From assembly GCA_003139545.1 (NCBI GenBank), contig PLJC01000008.1, positions 86,874 through 150,873 of the forward strand: 64,000 nucleotides of DNA, in the 5' to 3' direction. The position numbers were made by a program, and so were the translations under genes. The DNA is from Actinomycetota bacterium. Lineage in GTDB: Bacteria > Actinomycetota > Thermoleophilia > Gaiellales > Gaiellaceae. Of this stretch, positions 16,852 through 25,586 are shown one piece after another (within the stretch, counting starts at the first letter, position 1; every line of letters begins with the position of its first letter). Under the pieces are notes generated by a model. It did not search any database and was not told the origin of the DNA. It saw only the letters and a program-made list of their open reading frames with translations.

Positions 16852-19800
16852 CAGAACGGCGGCTTCGCCGAGCAGAGCCTTCACCTCGGCGAAGAAGTCC
16901 GGCACCGGCTTCACGCGGTACCCGGGGCCGAGCTCCATCACCTTCGGGCCGTTCGAGGTCTGCAGGTCGAGATAGACCGGCGCCTCGCCGGGGAAGTCCT
17001 TCACGACGGCGGCGAGCTCGCGCACGATGCCGGCGGCGGCGACGCGCGCATCCACCTTCAGCCGCACCTCTTTCCGCTCGGGCGTCGCCTCGAAGGCGGT
17101 GATCTCGAGCGCGACGAGCTTCGTCTCCCCCATCTGCTTGTGATCGACGCGGCCCTTGACGATGAGGATCGCGTCCTGCACGAGCGCGTCGCGCGCCTGC
17201 GCATACGTGGAGTTGAACGCGACCACTTCGACCGAGCCGGTGAGATCCTCGACGGTGGCGAATACCATCGGCTCGCCCTTCTTCGTCGTCAGCTGCTTGA
17301 GCGAGGAGACGAGGCCGCCCACGAGGACGATCTCGCCGTCACGCCTGCGCTCGAGCTCGATGATGGGGCAGTCGGTCTTGCGCTTCAGCTGGTCGCGGAC
17401 GGCCGCGAGCGGGTGCTCGGAGACGTATAGGCCGAGGCTCTCCTTCTCCATGTGCAGGAGGTCGGACTTCTCGTACTCCTCGGTCGAGAGCGCGGGGTAC
17501 TGCACCTGTTGCGGCTCGTCGCCGAGGTCGAAGATCGATCCCTGCCCGAAGCGGCGCGCGTCGTGCGCGGCGGTGCCGGAGCCGAGCGCCTGCTCGAGCA
17601 CCTCGAGCATCGACTTGCGCGAGCCCGGCAGCGCGCCCGCCTTGATGAGCGACTCGAGCGCGCGCTTGTTCACGAGCTGCGGGTCGACGCGGTCGGTGAA
17701 GTCCCAGATGTTCGTGAACGGCCCGCCGTCGGCGCGTGCGGCGACGATCGCGTGGCACGCGTTCTCGCCGACGTTCTTCACCGCGTTGAGGCCGAAGCGG
17801 ATCTTCCCTTCGACGACGGCGAAGTCGATCTGCGACTCGTTCACGTCCGGCGGGAGCACCTCGATGCCGAGCTCGTCGCACGCGTTGACGTAGTAGGGCA
17901 CGCGATCCTTTGTGTTCATGACCGAGGAGATGAGCGCGGCCATGTACTCGCGCGGGTGGTTCGCGCGCAGCCAGGCGGTGCGGTACGAGATGAGCGCGTA
18001 GCAGGCGGCGTGCGACTTGTTGAAGGAGTAGTCCTGGGCCTGCTCCATGTCCGCCCAGAGCTGGGAGGCGACCGACGTGGCGACCCCGTTTGACGCGCAG
18101 CCCTGGAGGAACTTCTCCTTCAACGAGGCCATCAGCGAGTGGATCTTCTTGCCGATCGCCTTGCGAAGGTCGTCGGCCTCCGCGGGGGAGAAGCCGGCGA
18201 TCTTCTTTGCGATCTCCATGTACTGCTCCTGGTAGATGCAGATGCCGTACGTGGAGCTCGTGATCTCCTTGAGCCGCTCGTCGATGTAGCTGACCTGCTC
18301 GAGCCCGTTCTTGCGGCGCGCGTACACGGGGATGTACTGCATCGGGCCCGGGCGGTAGAGCGCGCCGATCGCGATGAGGTCGTCGAACACCGTCGGCTTC
18401 ACCGACCGCATCGCCTCGCGCATGCCGGAGCCCTCGAACTGGAAGACGCCGGCGGTCTCGCCGCGCGCGAGCATCGCGTAGACCTTCTTGTCGTCGAGCG
18501 GGATGTCCTCGATGCGCAGAGCGCCGCCGATGAGCTCGACGGCCTTGTCGATCACGTCGAGGTTGCGCAGGCCGAGGAAGTCGACCTTGAGCAGGCCGAG
18601 CGCGGCGACGGTGTTCATCGAGAACTGGGTGACGACCTCCTGGTCGGCGCCCTTCTGCTGGAGCGGGACGTTGCCGATGAGCGGCTCGGCGCCGATGACG
18701 ACGGCGGCGGCGTGGATGCCGTCCTGGCGTGTCAGGCCCTCGAGCGGCTTCGCGAGGTCGACGATCTCCTTCGTCTGCGGATCGGCGTCGTACGACTGGC
18801 GTAGCTCCTGTCCGGGCTTGAGGCAGTCGTCGAGCGTCTGCCCCGGCCCTTCCGGGATGAGCTTCGCGATCTTGTCCACGACGCCGTACGGGACTTCGAG
18901 CACGCGGCCCGCGTCGCGGACGGCGGCGCGCGCGGCCATCGTCCCGAAGGTGATGATCTGCGCGACGCGGTCGCTGCCGTACTTCTCGCGCACGTAGTTG
19001 ATGACGCGCTCGCGGCCTTCGACGGCGAAGTCGATGTCGATGTCCGGCAACTCCTTGCGCCCCGGGTTGAGGAAGCGCTCGAAGAGGAGGTCGTAGCGGA
19101 TCGGGTCGAGGTCGGTGATCTCGAGGCTGTAGGCGACGAGCGAGCCGGCGGCGGATCCGCGGCCGGGGCCGACGGAGACGCCGTTGCGCTTCGCGAAGCG
19201 GACAAAGTCGGAGACGATGAGGAAGTAGTCCGCGAACCCCATCTCGCGGATCGTCTTCAGCTCGAACTGGAGCCGTTCGCGCAGGTCGGCGTCGACCTTC
19301 TCGTATCGCTTCTCGAGGCCCTTCTCGCACAGCTCGACGAGGTAGTCGAATGCGTCGCGGTCGTCGGGCGTCGGGAACTTCGGCAGGAGGATGCGGTCGA
19401 GGACGATCTCGACGTTGCAGCGCTCCGCGACCTCGAGCGTGCGCCGCATCGCGTCCTCGTGGCCCGGGAAGTCGAGCGCCATTTCTTCCGGCGACTTGAA
19501 GTAGAAGTGGTCGGTGTCGAACTTCCAGTGGTTCGGGTTCTTGAGCGAGTCGCCGGACTGGATGCAGAGGAGCGCCTCGTGCGCGCGTGCGTCCTCGTGG
19601 CGGAGGTAGTGGACGTCGCCGGTCGCGACCGTCGGCAGGTTGCGCTTGGCGGCGAGCGCGGCGAGCTCGGGCAGGATCCGCTGCTGCACGTCGAGGTGCG
19701 CGTTCTGGAGCTCGACGTAGACGTCGCCCTCGCCGAAGACCTGGACGAGCCGGTCGAGCTCCTTCTCCGCGTCGGCGGGGCGGCTCTCCTCCAGGGCTTT

Positions 19801-20232
19801 GCAGACGCGGCCGGAGAGGCAGCCGGAGAGCGCGATGAGCCCGTCGGCGTGGCGCTCGAGGAGCTCCCAGTCGACGCGCGGCTTGTAGTAGTAGCCCTCG
19901 AGGTAGCCGAGCGAGGAGAGCTTGACGAGGTTGTGGTAGCCGGCGGTCGTCTCGGCGAGGAGCGTCAGGTGCGCGTAGCCCTTCGTCTGCGCGCGGCGGT
20001 CGTCGGCGACGTAGACCTCACAGCCGATGACGGGCTTGATCCCGTTGGCTTTCGCTGCCTTGACGAGGTCGATCGTGCCGGCGAGCGAGCCGTGGTCGGT
20101 GAGCGCCACGGCGGGCATTTGGAGCTCAGCGGCGCGCGCGGCGAGGGCCGGAATGCGGCACGCGCCGTCGAGGATCGAGTATTCCGAGTGAACGTGGAGG
20201 TGAACGAAAGGAGCGGTCTCGGGCACGGCCAA
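16849..20232 (-). CDS. dnaE: DNA polymerase III alpha subunit
   Basis: The replicative polymerase catalytic subunit, 1127 residues. The N-terminal PHP domain starts HLHVHSEYSILDGA and includes TDHGSLAG. The palm contains GPGRGSAAGSLVAY and the catalytic PDIDIDF near residue 400. The tRNA-like fingers segment has SFNKSHAACYALISYRTAWL, and an OB domain follows (VEDLTGSVEVVAFNSTY). Length matches DnaE1, and no 3'-5' proofreading exonuclease insertion of the PolC type is present. The apparent start is TTG (20230-20232), and a GTG two codons later is equally possible. It is the edge of the housekeeping block before the accessory island. Confidence 0.96.
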   Translation of the reverse strand: MAVPETAPFVHLHVHSEYSILDGACRIPALAARAAELQMPAVALTDHGSLAGTIDLVKAAKANGIKPVIGCEVYVADDRRAQTKGYAHLTLLAETTAGYHNLVKLSSLGYLEGYYYKPRVDWELLERHADGLIALSGCLSGRVCKALEESRPADAEKELDRLVQVFGEGDVYVELQNAHLDVQQRILPELAALAAKRNLPTVATGDVHYLRHEDARAHEALLCIQSGDSLKNPNHWKFDTDHFYFKSPEEMALDFPGHEDAMRRTLEVAERCNVEIVLDRILLPKFPTPDDRDAFDYLVELCEKGLEKRYEKVDADLRERLQFELKTIREMGFADYFLIVSDFVRFAKRNGVSVGPGRGSAAGSLVAYSLEITDLDPIRYDLLFERFLNPGRKELPDIDIDFAVEGRERVINYVREKYGSDRVAQIITFGTMAARAAVRDAGRVLEVPYGVVDKIAKLIPEGPGQTLDDCLKPGQELRQSYDADPQTKEIVDLAKPLEGLTRQDGIHAAAVVIGAEPLIGNVPLQQKGADQEVVTQFSMNTVAALGLLKVDFLGLRNLDVIDKAVELIGGALRIEDIPLDDKKVYAMLARGETAGVFQFEGSGMREAMRSVKPTVFDDLIAIGALYRPGPMQYIPVYARRKNGLEQVSYIDERLKEITSSTYGICIYQEQYMEIAKKIAGFSPAEADDLRKAIGKKIHSLMASLKEKFLQGCASNGVATSVASQLWADMEQAQDYSFNKSHAACYALISYRTAWLRANHPREYMAALISSVMNTKDRVPYYVNACDELGIEVLPPDVNESQIDFAVVEGKIRFGLNAVKNVGENACHAIVAARADGGPFTNIWDFTDRVDPQLVNKRALESLIKAGALPGSRKSMLEVLEQALGSGTAAHDARRFGQGSIFDLGDEPQQVQYPALSTEEYEKSDLLHMEKESLGLYVSEHPLAAVRDQLKRKTDCPIIELERRRDGEIVLVGGLVSSLKQLTTKKGEPMVFATVEDLTGSVEVVAFNSTYAQARDALVQDAILIVKGRVDHKQMGETKLVALEITAFEATPERKEVRLKVDARVAAAGIVRELAAVVKDFPGEAPVYLDLQTSNGPKVMELGPGYRVKPVPDFFAEVKALLGEAAVL

Positions 20233-20242
20233 GCCACTCTAC

Positions 20243-20268
20243 AAGGGGGTCCCGACGGGCCCCTTTTT
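20243..20268. terminator. Possible terminator hairpin between the NERD gene and dnaE
   Basis: AAGGGG (20243-20248) pairs with CCCCTT (20260-20265) around an 11-base loop, and a run of five T follows on the plus strand. On the minus strand, where both flanking genes lie, only a short U-run follows, so termination after the NERD gene would be weak. It could instead stop antisense transcripts. Confidence 0.4.
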
Positions 20269-20270
20269 AG

Positions 20271-21035
20271 TCAGGCGCGCGGCAGAGACAGAAGCCAGCC
20301 TTCAACTTTCCGCCGTTTGGCGGGGTCGCGAAGATCGGTCGGTCGAGACTCGAGCCACGTCGCGATCTGATCGCCATCGACGTATGCGACGTTGCCATCC
20401 CACTGAGCCCCGGCAGCGAAAAGCGCCCACACCACCACGACTGGATAAACAGCGACCGGGAAGCCCACGCCGGCCTCGAGCTCGCGCTCGAGCGATTTTG
20501 CCGCGCCGCCCATACGCCGACTTAGGTCCGGGATGACGTATTCGTCTCCCGAGTCGTCGACGCGACGAACGTGGAGGCCCTTGGCATCAATCCAGACCTC
20601 GTCCTTCAGCAGTTTTGAGTCCAGGAGGTAAACAGCTGGACCCGCCACGATGTGATCGCGGTTGCTTTTGCCATATCTCGTCGCGAGATCGTGCCGGATT
20701 AGCCAGCCTTGTTTGCGTAGCGGCTTGAGTGCCTTTGCCGTGCTCTGTTCGCCCCAAGCGCCGCGCTCCCAACGAGCGATGTAGTCAGGCATTGCCACAT
20801 CTGGGAACATTTCGAAGGCCATCCCTACCATCCCGAAGAACAGGCCCTCGAGGAAGCGATATCTGTGTGGGGTGAGCGCGAGCGTCCCGATGAGTCCCCA
20901 CGCGAAGAGCGTCCAGAAATACCAGCTCGTCCGCCGCCCGAAGGTCCGATGGCGCCAATGAGCCGCAAGGCTCCTGTAGCGCCTCATCCCAGAGTCCCCC
21001 GCACCGCCGTAGTAGAGGCGAGTGAGCGCGCTCAT
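20271..21035 (-). CDS. NERD-domain membrane protein
   Basis: The 254-residue protein has hydrophobic segments near residues 38-55 and 65-85. A NERD (nuclease-related) domain follows: GAWGEQSTAKALKPLRKQGW, then HDLATRYGKSNRDHIVAGP and VYLLDSKLLKDEVWID, which preserves the PD-(D/E)XK-like D...DSK layout. A further hydrophobic stretch, FPVAVYPVVVVWALFAAG, follows. NERD proteins are thought to be nucleases or DNA-binding partners and are found in defence contexts. I start at the ATG at 21033-21035; a GTG at 21084-21086 would add 17 residues. It is divergent from the HNH gene. Confidence 0.75.
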   Translation of the reverse strand: MSALTRLYYGGAGDSGMRRYRSLAAHWRHRTFGRRTSWYFWTLFAWGLIGTLALTPHRYRFLEGLFFGMVGMAFEMFPDVAMPDYIARWERGAWGEQSTAKALKPLRKQGWLIRHDLATRYGKSNRDHIVAGPAVYLLDSKLLKDEVWIDAKGLHVRRVDDSGDEYVIPDLSRRMGGAAKSLERELEAGVGFPVAVYPVVVVWALFAAGAQWDGNVAYVDGDQIATWLESRPTDLRDPAKRRKVEGWLLSLPRA

Positions 21036-21110
21036 CTCAGCCGAACATCGGCACGACAGCTTTGCCACTTGATCCCCAGACGTCACGTTTCTTCTGGTCG
21101 GGGAGCGTCA

Positions 21111-21116
21111 TAGGAT
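21111..21116 (+). promoter_or_regulatory. Minus-10 element of the HNH nuclease gene (leaderless)
   Basis: TAGGAT lies exactly 6 nt before the GTG at 21123. The same hexamer and spacing serve the HhH-GPD gene at 47906, so this accessory gene uses the host promoter style. Confidence 0.5.
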
Positions 21117-21122
21117 CCTCGA

Positions 21123-22019
21123 GTGGAAGACGAACACCTACGGAGCGGGTGTTTCGCATCTCTGGACGTCCTCTGCGCGCAGTTCGGCGAGGACGTGCCG
21201 TACAGGGGCGGACTTGATGCGGGTTTTCCATTCGCCGGTCGCCGTGTGCCATTTCTCTCGCCGCAGAAGGGCATTTTCCGAGCAGCCGCCCAGAGTGGAC
21301 AGGCAGCTCTATCGATCAATACCTCAGCGAAGTCGCCCTACGACGACGAGGAACTACCGCACGGCTTCTTCTACGCCTACCGAGCCGGCTCACCAGACCA
21401 GCCAGACAACCGTGCACTCAGGGCTGCACTCGCGTCACAAACCCCGCTCGTCTATTTCGTCGCCACTCGGCCAGGCTGGTACCGACCGCTCTATCCGGTC
21501 TATGTCACGGAAGACGATCCGCGCGCGCGGCGCGTGCTCGTGACGCCGGGTCGAATGGTCGGGCCGCTCGATGAACCCGAGCCGGCGCTTGTCGAGGATC
21601 CTCTCGAGAGGAGGTACGCCGTTCGAGAGGCACGGGTTCGTCTGCATCAGGCGCGCTTTCGTGGACGCGTATTAGTCGCGTACTCGAGTCTCTGCGCGAT
21701 TTGCCGGCTTAAGGAGGTGCGCCTACTGGATGCTGCCCATATCGCCGGAGATCTGGAACAGCGGGGCGAGCCGGTCATCGCGAACGGCCTCAGCCTCTGC
21801 TCAATACATCACCGAGCCTTCGATCAGGATCTCGTCGGGGTGTCACCGGATTATGAGGTTCGCGTTGCAGCTCGACTCCTCGAGAAGGAGGACGGACCGA
21901 TGCTCGAACTGCTCAAGGGCTTTCACGCGCATCCGATCGTTGTACCGTCGCGGCTCGCGTGGAAGCCCGACCGAGAGAGGCTCGCGGCCCGTTTTGATCG
22001 CTTCCTCGCGGCCACCTAG
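21123..22019 (+). CDS. HNH endonuclease (HNH_2-type), probable restriction nuclease
   Basis: The 298-residue protein has an N-terminal region with PLVYFVATRPGWYRPLYPVYV (an EVE/PUA-like or restriction-associated segment, residues ~95-125). A C-terminal HNH module follows: SLCAICRLKEVRLLDAAHIA, then NGLSLCSIHHRAFDQDLVG. The DAAHI His, the Asn and the downstream His match HNH_2 restriction-type nucleases. It begins the plus-strand half of the island and is divergent from the NERD gene. The start is GTG with a leaderless promoter. I infer restriction or modified-DNA cleavage from the domain and from the methyltransferase nearby; specificity is unknown. Confidence 0.82.
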   Translation: MEDEHLRSGCFASLDVLCAQFGEDVPYRGGLDAGFPFAGRRVPFLSPQKGIFRAAAQSGQAALSINTSAKSPYDDEELPHGFFYAYRAGSPDQPDNRALRAALASQTPLVYFVATRPGWYRPLYPVYVTEDDPRARRVLVTPGRMVGPLDEPEPALVEDPLERRYAVREARVRLHQARFRGRVLVAYSSLCAICRLKEVRLLDAAHIAGDLEQRGEPVIANGLSLCSIHHRAFDQDLVGVSPDYEVRVAARLLEKEDGPMLELLKGFHAHPIVVPSRLAWKPDRERLAARFDRFLAAT

Positions 22020-22109
22020 TGCTAGTGGCGCCCCCACGAGAAAGAGCACTTCCGGTTCCGATTGGCGACGGCCGCCCACGACAACAACGGCGCTAGGCTG
22101 GACGGCGGG

Positions 22110-23105
22110 ATGCCGCGCCGAGCCCCATATTCTCGCGTCGACAAGCTAAACCAGGACCGCCCGGAGCGGGTTCGAGGCCAGGGCGACGTCGTCTACCGTC
22201 GATTCCAATGCTTTCGCTCGACGTGCGAGCAGACACGCGTTGTCGCCGAAACCGACTGCGGCGCGGGTTTCAGCTTCGAGTGTCCTGCCTGCGGGCACGT
22301 TCTTCGCGACGGCGGCGTAGAGGAGATCTTTGACTATCGGCTCGTTCAGGTCGAGACAGGTGAGGACGTAGCCGAGGGAAAGTTCGCTCCTGCTCACAGC
22401 GACTACCTCGATCTTGCTGAAAAGGTTAAGTACTGCCTCAACTGCTACGGACTTCTTCCGCTGTCAGCCTTCGACCGTCATGGGGCGCGCGACTCTGGAC
22501 GTCAGGGCGAATGCCGCATGTGCAAGCGTCTCTACAACGACCTCAAGAACTGGACACGCTTGCCCGAACAGCATCGCGAGGCCGCCGACTACCGACGCAT
22601 GTTCAGCGAACTGAGCGGAGAGACCAGGCTTACCGAACCCATTGCAGAGCTCGTCGAACGCTTCGGTCAATCTTGCTTCTCGTGCGACCGAGAACTCGCC
22701 GCGACCGCAGGCGGTGAGGATGGCTACTACCTCGATCACACGCTGCCCGTGGCGTACTTATGGCCGCTCAACTTGGGCCCGACGCTCCTATGTCGAACGT
22801 GCAATGGCAACAAGAGCGATCAATGGCCGTCGATGTATTACGGCGGCGACGAGACGAAGCTCCGACGGCTTGCGACGCTGACCGGCATCCCCTACGCCAC
22901 CTTGGCTGGAGAGGCAAAGTTCAACCCTGAGCAGATCGAGCGCCTGAAGCAGGATCCCGATGAGGTGGTCACGCGTTGGGTCAGGTATCCAGAGAGGCTG
23001 CGTGGTCTGCGAGAACGCATCCTTGCGAGGACCGGTGAGGACGTTTTCGCGGATGCGTCCGAGCAGGCGCTTGCAGCGATCGGGCTAAACCGCTCTGAGG
23101 AGTAA
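22110..23105 (+). CDS. HNH nuclease with N-terminal zinc ribbons
   Basis: The 331-residue protein carries several Cys pairs: CFRSTC and CPACG (residues ~30-65), CLNCYG and CRMCKR (~110-150), then an HNH module with CFSCDREL, YLDHTLPVAYLWPLN and LLCRTCNGNKSDQWPS. The LDH...LLCxxCNxxK pattern is typical of restriction-type HNH nucleases. The stop at 23105 lies 21 bp inside the 3' end of the convergent methyltransferase gene. I use the ATG at 22110; a TTG at 22062 would add 16 residues. Together with the methyltransferase it may form a restriction-modification pair. Confidence 0.8.
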   Translation: MPRRAPYSRVDKLNQDRPERVRGQGDVVYRRFQCFRSTCEQTRVVAETDCGAGFSFECPACGHVLRDGGVEEIFDYRLVQVETGEDVAEGKFAPAHSDYLDLAEKVKYCLNCYGLLPLSAFDRHGARDSGRQGECRMCKRLYNDLKNWTRLPEQHREAADYRRMFSELSGETRLTEPIAELVERFGQSCFSCDRELAATAGGEDGYYLDHTLPVAYLWPLNLGPTLLCRTCNGNKSDQWPSMYYGGDETKLRRLATLTGIPYATLAGEAKFNPEQIERLKQDPDEVVTRWVRYPERLRGLRERILARTGEDVFADASEQALAAIGLNRSEE

Positions 23106-25463
23106 AAACTGGTGGGCGAGCGTAACCCCCTGACTGGTGACTCCGTGCGATTGGCAGTGAGCCACTGACTCACGCTCAAGTGCGATGAACTCAAACTCTG
23201 GCGACGCGAGTTCGGCAAGTTCGGCGCCCATGTCTTTTCGCTTGCTCAGCCCGAGATGCCAGATCGCCAAGCCGCCTTTTGGAAGCGTCGAGCGAACTGA
23301 CCTGAAGACATCGCGATAGATCGCGAGAGTCCGCATTTGCCGAGACTCGAGAAAGTCGGCACGTGAGACATCGAAGTCGGCGGGCTCCCAGCCGCAGAAC
23401 CAGAGTCGGATCCAGTTGTTGACGTGGAACCGCGTGCTCCCGTAAAAGGGCGGCGAAGTGATTATGACGTCGGCAGTACCACCGCCGAGCGCGCATACGT
23501 CGTTCTCCGTAACGATCCCGTCTCGCCATTCGACAGGAAGCTCTGCGGCAAGCAATCGAGCGACCTTCGCGCGCAGTCGCGGCTCAAGCGGGCGATACTC
23601 AGTCGGGCCTGTCGGCGCAAAAGGTGTAATCGGGTGTGATCGCCGACTCAGCGCATACGGTCTATTTCCGTGAAGAATGTGCGCTAGTGCGGATGCGACA
23701 AGAGCCACCGCTGAGGAATCCTCAGGCGCCGTCTTCAACCACGTCCGCGCAGCGAGGATCTCCCGAAAGGTATGCGCGTGGTAATAGGTCACGAGTGGAC
23801 CGTTAAGTCCAAAGTCGCCGATGGACCTCGGGTCAAGAGAAGGAGCGACCTCGGCTACGAAACCAGCGACCTCGTCAAGCGTACGACTCACCGCGGCCGC
23901 ATCTGGCCGCGACGCTTTCGCCCGAAGCAGCCGTAGAGCCACTGGGTTTATGTCATTAGCCCAGCCGACTCGGCCTTGCAGGCCGGCCTCCAACGTCACG
24001 GCCCCGGAACCAGCGAAGGGATCCAAGACGACATCACCTGGAGACGAGAATTCCCGAACGAGAAAGTGCGCGATGCTCGGCTTGAGCTTGCCCTGATACG
24101 AACACATCGAGTGCCAACGGTGGCCCCAGTTCCGGGCCCCGTAGGGATCTTGCTGGAAGATCCGCGACTCGACCAGCTCGCGCAAGCGCACCGCTTCGCC
24201 GGTCTCCGCTTTCGGCGTCGCTCGGCGCGCCTCGAAGATGAGGAGCGCTTGGCGTAACGGAGATCCGTCCTTCGACCGTCGCCGCCGCAGCGTTACGTCC
24301 TCTCGGAAAGTCAAGCCTGCTTCCTCCGCCAAACGACGAAGAATCTGATCAGTCGGGATGTGAACGCCGGCGAAGGACGAGTCGCCGATGTCCAGGTAGA
24401 GGAATCCTCCCGGTCGGAGGGCGCTCGCAATCACGTGAAGCGCGCGCTCCATGTCGCGAAAGTAACCCGCCGCCATGCGGGTGATCCTTCGATCATATGC
24501 ATGTGCATCGAGCGCCTGAAGTACCAAGGCAAGCGAAGGGTCATTCGTTGTCACTTCCTCGTCTGACCGAGCGCTGTTAATGCCCGCGCTGATTGCCGCG
24601 TGGTGCAACTCCGTCAGGTCTTGCGCCGATGAGATGAAGTCGAAGATCCACAGCTCAAGCTTCGTATTACGCCCATAGTTAGTTCCGTTCAAATAGGGCG
24701 GCGAAGTAACGCAGACGTCCACCTGCCTTCGCAAGGACTCATCGAGCACCCGCGCGTCTTCACCAAGCTTCTGGAGTGTGCCCATCTCTGAAGGGAGATG
24801 GACAAGGTCCCCGATCATGGACCAACAAGCTTGCTGAAACAGGCGTGGCACATCGTCCGCCTCGCGCAAGACCTCATTCGGACGGCGGCGCCTCAGGTCC
24901 GCTCGTCGAGTCATGTTCGAGACATCTATGAGCACAGATGCGAGCGCCAGCCGAAAGACATCTCGTAACGCCGGGTTGCGTACGTCAACGTCGTCGATCG
25001 CACCCTTGAGGCGGGAGATCCAGCCCAAGGTTTGCTCAGAGAAGTAGTCCTTTCCAGAAAAGGCGGCATTGATGTTCGTCCCCACCGGGCGAACTTCCGC
25101 GTCAGCCACCACAGCAGCCGTTGCTGCCAGGGCCTCGAATGGCCGGACGTCGCGCGTAGCGCTCGCGGTTTCCGTCTTCACTCGAGTGACAAAGCGCAAG
25201 AACGGGTTGACCTCTGCCGCTGCTGCGTCAATACCACGCAGGACCGAAGTAACTGCGGTCGTTCCAGATCCTACGAATGGATCGAAGACGAGCGATGGGC
25301 GGTGACGCTCAATCGCTAGAAGCGGAATCTTGTCGGAGAACCCCTCAATCCAGGGGAACCAGCGATGCACTGGGAGCTTCTTGGCGGACCTGAACGTCGC
25401 CGCGTCGTGCCCAAGCTCTGCGGAAGCAAGTGACGACCTAGGTGATGTGGCGCTGACTCCCAT
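23085..25463 (-). CDS. Tandem (duplicated) DNA methyltransferase, N4-cytosine/N6-adenine type
   Basis: The 792-residue protein holds two complete SAM-dependent modules. Module 1 has DPFVGSGTTA at residues 61-70 (SAM motif I), EVNPF, then catalytic TSPPYLNG at 253-260. Module 2 has DPFAGSGAVT at 481-490, DINPV, then TSPPFYGS at 669-676. Both open with HRW and a conserved Lys (residues ~33 and ~448), showing duplication. S/TSPPY is the motif IV of N4-cytosine and some N6-adenine enzymes. Two fused modules suggest methylation of both strands of an asymmetric site. It overlaps the convergent HNH gene by 21 bp. Confidence 0.88.
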   Translation of the reverse strand: MGVSATSPRSSLASAELGHDAATFRSAKKLPVHRWFPWIEGFSDKIPLLAIERHRPSLVFDPFVGSGTTAVTSVLRGIDAAAAEVNPFLRFVTRVKTETASATRDVRPFEALAATAAVVADAEVRPVGTNINAAFSGKDYFSEQTLGWISRLKGAIDDVDVRNPALRDVFRLALASVLIDVSNMTRRADLRRRRPNEVLREADDVPRLFQQACWSMIGDLVHLPSEMGTLQKLGEDARVLDESLRRQVDVCVTSPPYLNGTNYGRNTKLELWIFDFISSAQDLTELHHAAISAGINSARSDEEVTTNDPSLALVLQALDAHAYDRRITRMAAGYFRDMERALHVIASALRPGGFLYLDIGDSSFAGVHIPTDQILRRLAEEAGLTFREDVTLRRRRSKDGSPLRQALLIFEARRATPKAETGEAVRLRELVESRIFQQDPYGARNWGHRWHSMCSYQGKLKPSIAHFLVREFSSPGDVVLDPFAGSGAVTLEAGLQGRVGWANDINPVALRLLRAKASRPDAAAVSRTLDEVAGFVAEVAPSLDPRSIGDFGLNGPLVTYYHAHTFREILAARTWLKTAPEDSSAVALVASALAHILHGNRPYALSRRSHPITPFAPTGPTEYRPLEPRLRAKVARLLAAELPVEWRDGIVTENDVCALGGGTADVIITSPPFYGSTRFHVNNWIRLWFCGWEPADFDVSRADFLESRQMRTLAIYRDVFRSVRSTLPKGGLAIWHLGLSKRKDMGAELAELASPEFEFIALERESVAHCQSHGVTSQGVTLAHQFLLLRAV

Positions 25464-25586
25464 ATCGATGGCCAGCAGCCAGTAGAGCCGAAGCGTCGGA
25501 CGAGATGGTCGCGTTGATCGAAGCGGACTTGGCTCTTTCGGACACCAGGCTGAGTACCTTGCGAGCCTAAGCGCGATCCGCCTCGA
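25464..25586. other. Intergenic stretch with no recognised feature
   Basis: The 123 bp between the DUF5655-type gene and the methyltransferase (both minus strand) contain no clear reading frame, hairpin or promoter hexamer that I can support. It may hold the methyltransferase promoter. Confidence 0.4.

Noticed and set aside
23085..25463. Two separate methyltransferase genes rather than one fusion
   Set aside because: The frame is continuous with no stop or start signal between the modules.
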